From contig JAIUPD010000009.1 in NCBI GenBank assembly GCA_020161615.1, forward strand, positions 62,001-126,000: DNA of 64,000 nt. The letters are read 5' to 3'. Source of the DNA: Pseudomonadota bacterium. Lineage in GTDB: Bacteria; Pseudomonadota; Alphaproteobacteria; Rhodobacterales; Rhodobacteraceae. The number at the start of each line of letters is the position of its first letter. Position 1 is the first letter of the stretch. The notes beneath the pieces are model-generated. The model searched no databases, was not told where the DNA came from, and saw only the letters and a program-made list of their open reading frames with translations. Below, in pieces: positions 62,601-64,000 of the stretch. The position numbers and the translations under genes are program-made.

Positions 62601-63695
62601 ATGCTGGACCGTCTGATCCTGTTCCTGATCCTTCTCGCCGCCGCGCCCGCCGCGGCCTGGACCGATGACGTGCGCTGCGTGCAGCAGCAGCTGGCGCAGG
62701 CCGGGCAGGACGCCGGGCCCGCCGACGGGATCGTCGGACCACGCACGCTGGCGGCCCTGCGCGAGCACGCGGCCCGGGCCGGGGTCGCCGGCGGGCATGA
62801 CCTGACGCCGGACACGGCTACGACCTGGTGCCGGAGGCTGGGCGAGGCCGATCCCGCGCTCAGGGCCTTCTGGCCATCGGGTGACAATGCGGTGGTGGTG
62901 CAGACCGGCCCCGGGGTCGATCCGGTGCTGGCGCGGCTGATTCGCGTGCGCCTGCCCGAATTGCATCATGAGGTCGCGGCGCTGCTGGGCGTCGAGCTTT
63001 CGGGCACCGACCGGGTGTTTGTCGGCGCCGGGATCGACGAGTTGCGCGCCATGATCACGCGTGACACCCGGCACCGGCCGATCGGCAATCTGGACGCCGT
63101 GCTCGAGGATCACTGCAACCCCAACGGCCGGATCGGGGCTTTCGCCACGCCGGGCGTGATGGTGATCTGCCTGCGCCCCGACACCCGGCTTCTGACTGAC
63201 CTGGCCTATAGCACCCTGGTTTTCGTGCTGACCCATGAAGCGACGCATCTGGTGCAGTTCCAGCTGACCGGCCTGCCCGACTCCGGCACCGCGCCCGAGG
63301 GGCGGGTGCGGTTCGAAGGGCCGATGTGGCTGCTGGAAGGGCTGGCCGATGTGGTCGGCCACGCACTCGGCGACCGGCTGGAGCCCCTGGAAATCCGCGA
63401 ACTGGGGGCGCGGCGCTATACCGGGCGGGCGGTGCCCCGGCTGACCCAGTTGCAGACGCGCGGAGACCTGCTGTCGCGGCGGGACGACGTGTATCAGGTG
63501 GGGATGTGGGCGGCCTCGCTCCTGATCGAACGGGCGGGCTTTTCCGGCGCGGGGCGGCTTTTCTCGCTGATGGGCGAGGGACAGCCCTTCCCCGAGGCTT
63601 TCGCCGAGGTCTATGGCCGGAGCCTGGACTCGTTCTACGAGACCTTCGCCGCCGAGGCCCAGCCACAGCAGCCCCGACGCCCGGCCAAAGGCTGA
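62601..63695 (+). CDS. Peptidoglycan-binding/HExxH metallopeptidase, secreted
   Basis: 364 residues. Signal peptide (LFLILLAAAPAAA), then a short peptidoglycan-binding repeat (CVQQQLAQAGQDAGPADGIV, GPRTLAAL). The C-terminal half has HEATHLVQFQ (HExxH) and a WLLEGLADVVGH segment giving the third zinc ligand, gluzincin style. An envelope location and a cell-wall-linked protease role are inferred. The ATG at 62601 is preferred to the TTG at 62586. Confidence 0.82.
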   Translation: MLDRLILFLILLAAAPAAAWTDDVRCVQQQLAQAGQDAGPADGIVGPRTLAALREHAARAGVAGGHDLTPDTATTWCRRLGEADPALRAFWPSGDNAVVVQTGPGVDPVLARLIRVRLPELHHEVAALLGVELSGTDRVFVGAGIDELRAMITRDTRHRPIGNLDAVLEDHCNPNGRIGAFATPGVMVICLRPDTRLLTDLAYSTLVFVLTHEATHLVQFQLTGLPDSGTAPEGRVRFEGPMWLLEGLADVVGHALGDRLEPLEIRELGARRYTGRAVPRLTQLQTRGDLLSRRDDVYQVGMWAASLLIERAGFSGAGRLFSLMGEGQPFPEAFAEVYGRSLDSFYETFAAEAQPQQPRRPAKG

Positions 63696-63702
63696 CCCCT
63701 GC

Positions 63703-64000
63703 TCAATCCGTCCGTTTGCCGCTGGCGCTGTTGAAGGGATGCAGCGCCTCCAGCGGCGCATGCAGCGTCACCACCGCACCCTCGGTCACCTCGGGCAGGC
63801 CCGGCACGCGCACGGTGATCGGCTGCGCATTGGCGTCGAGGGTGACGTAGATATGGCTCTCCGCCCCCGCGGGTTCGAGCAGGGCCACCCTGCCCTGCAA
63901 CACCATCGCCGGACCCGGGGGCGGGGTCAGCGACAGATCGTCGGGCCGGATGCCCACCAGATCGGTGCCGCCGGGCAGCGCGGACGGCGCCGCGCCCCGG
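63703..64000 (-). CDS. Sugar-type ABC transporter ATPase, C-terminal part
   Basis: Only the last 98 or so codons are in the window; the 5' end lies beyond base 64000. The segment GTDLVGIRPDDLSL and the following TOBE-like beta domain (LLEPAGAESHIYVTLDANAQ) are characteristic of UgpC/MalK-type ATPases, so an importer for sugars, polyols or glycerol-phosphate is likely. Incomplete, so the Walker motifs cannot be seen. Confidence 0.85.
   Translation of the reverse strand, partial: RGAAPSALPGGTDLVGIRPDDLSLTPPPGPAMVLQGRVALLEPAGAESHIYVTLDANAQPITVRVPGLPEVTEGAVVTLHAPLEALHPFNSASGKRTD

Overview
The window is a chromosome segment with roughly two-thirds G+C (judged by eye) from an alphaproteobacterium, very probably a member of the Rhodobacterales/Rhodobacteraceae (Paracoccus/Rhodobacter relatives). 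Family-typical clues are a DUF2125 protein, an alphaproteobacterial HemD - mitofilin-like - HemY run, a FYDLN-acid (TIGR02300) protein, DUF2783 beside a flavin monooxygenase, GTG/TTG starts and many 1- or 4-base start/stop overlaps. I see no phage, integrase, insertion sequence or CRISPR array. Most long reading frames opposite the genes listed here are by-products of the high G+C.

Layout. 1-4144: a PEBP-like secreted protein, pnp and a Fic-domain protein. 4145-13002: an aspartate-semialdehyde dehydrogenase, a DUF2125 protein, a short-chain dehydrogenase/enoyl-CoA hydratase pair, a copper-handling pair (a CPDC-motif protein plus a PCu(A)C chaperone), a membrane protein, a hydrolase and a COG0523 GTPase. 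13242-24455: a basic Pro/Lys-rich protein, a LysR regulator facing a small ORF, ahcY, a ketopantoate reductase-like gene, a thioesterase, a TspO-like protein, the set tsaD - YciI - EVE, and a translationally coupled operon of an FAD monooxygenase, a 55-residue DUF2783 protein and an M20 amidohydrolase, faced by a LuxR-type regulator.

The centrepiece (25388-35443) is an aerobic benzoyl-CoA (box) catabolic locus in two minus-strand units. Unit 1 is benzoate-CoA ligase, an alpha/beta hydrolase and a DUF309 protein. Unit 2 is boxC, boxB, a 51-residue four-cysteine protein, boxA, a hotdog thioesterase, a BoxR/BzdR-type HTH-shikimate kinase regulator and a 3-hydroxyacyl-CoA dehydrogenase-like protein that has lost its catalytic histidine and its canonical nucleotide-binding motif. 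TGCA elements overlap plausible sigma-70 promoters in front of the ligase, boxC and boxR, which together look like a BoxR regulon. No boxD aldehyde dehydrogenase is present. A KefF/KefB-like potassium-efflux pair diverges from the ligase promoter.

38232-47350 holds a pyridoxamine-phosphate-oxidase-fold protein and the five-gene, fully overlapping set exonuclease - ATP-dependent DNA ligase - Lhr-type helicase - PdeM - YihY, then a zinc metallopeptidase and an FAH-family enzyme. 47334-50463 is an organo-arsenical detoxification operon (ArsR-ArsC fusion, GAPDH, ArsJ). The fusion keeps a strong internal ribosome-binding site before its ArsC half, and its ArsR half has no cysteine. 50530-64000 holds an EEP-family nuclease-like protein, tRNA-Thr(CGT), hemY/mitofilin/hemD, a five-gene branched-chain-amino-acid-type ABC transporter, tRNA-Ala(GGC), the FYDLN protein, a YgjP-like peptidase, a GntR regulator, a peptidoglycan-binding metallopeptidase and the 3' end of a sugar-type ABC ATPase cut by the window edge.

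Two dispersed repeat families run through the intergenic spaces: covarying palindromes headed by CGTAGG, often as inverted doublets like REPINs, and a G/C hairpin plus GGATATTT plus CAAAGA element.
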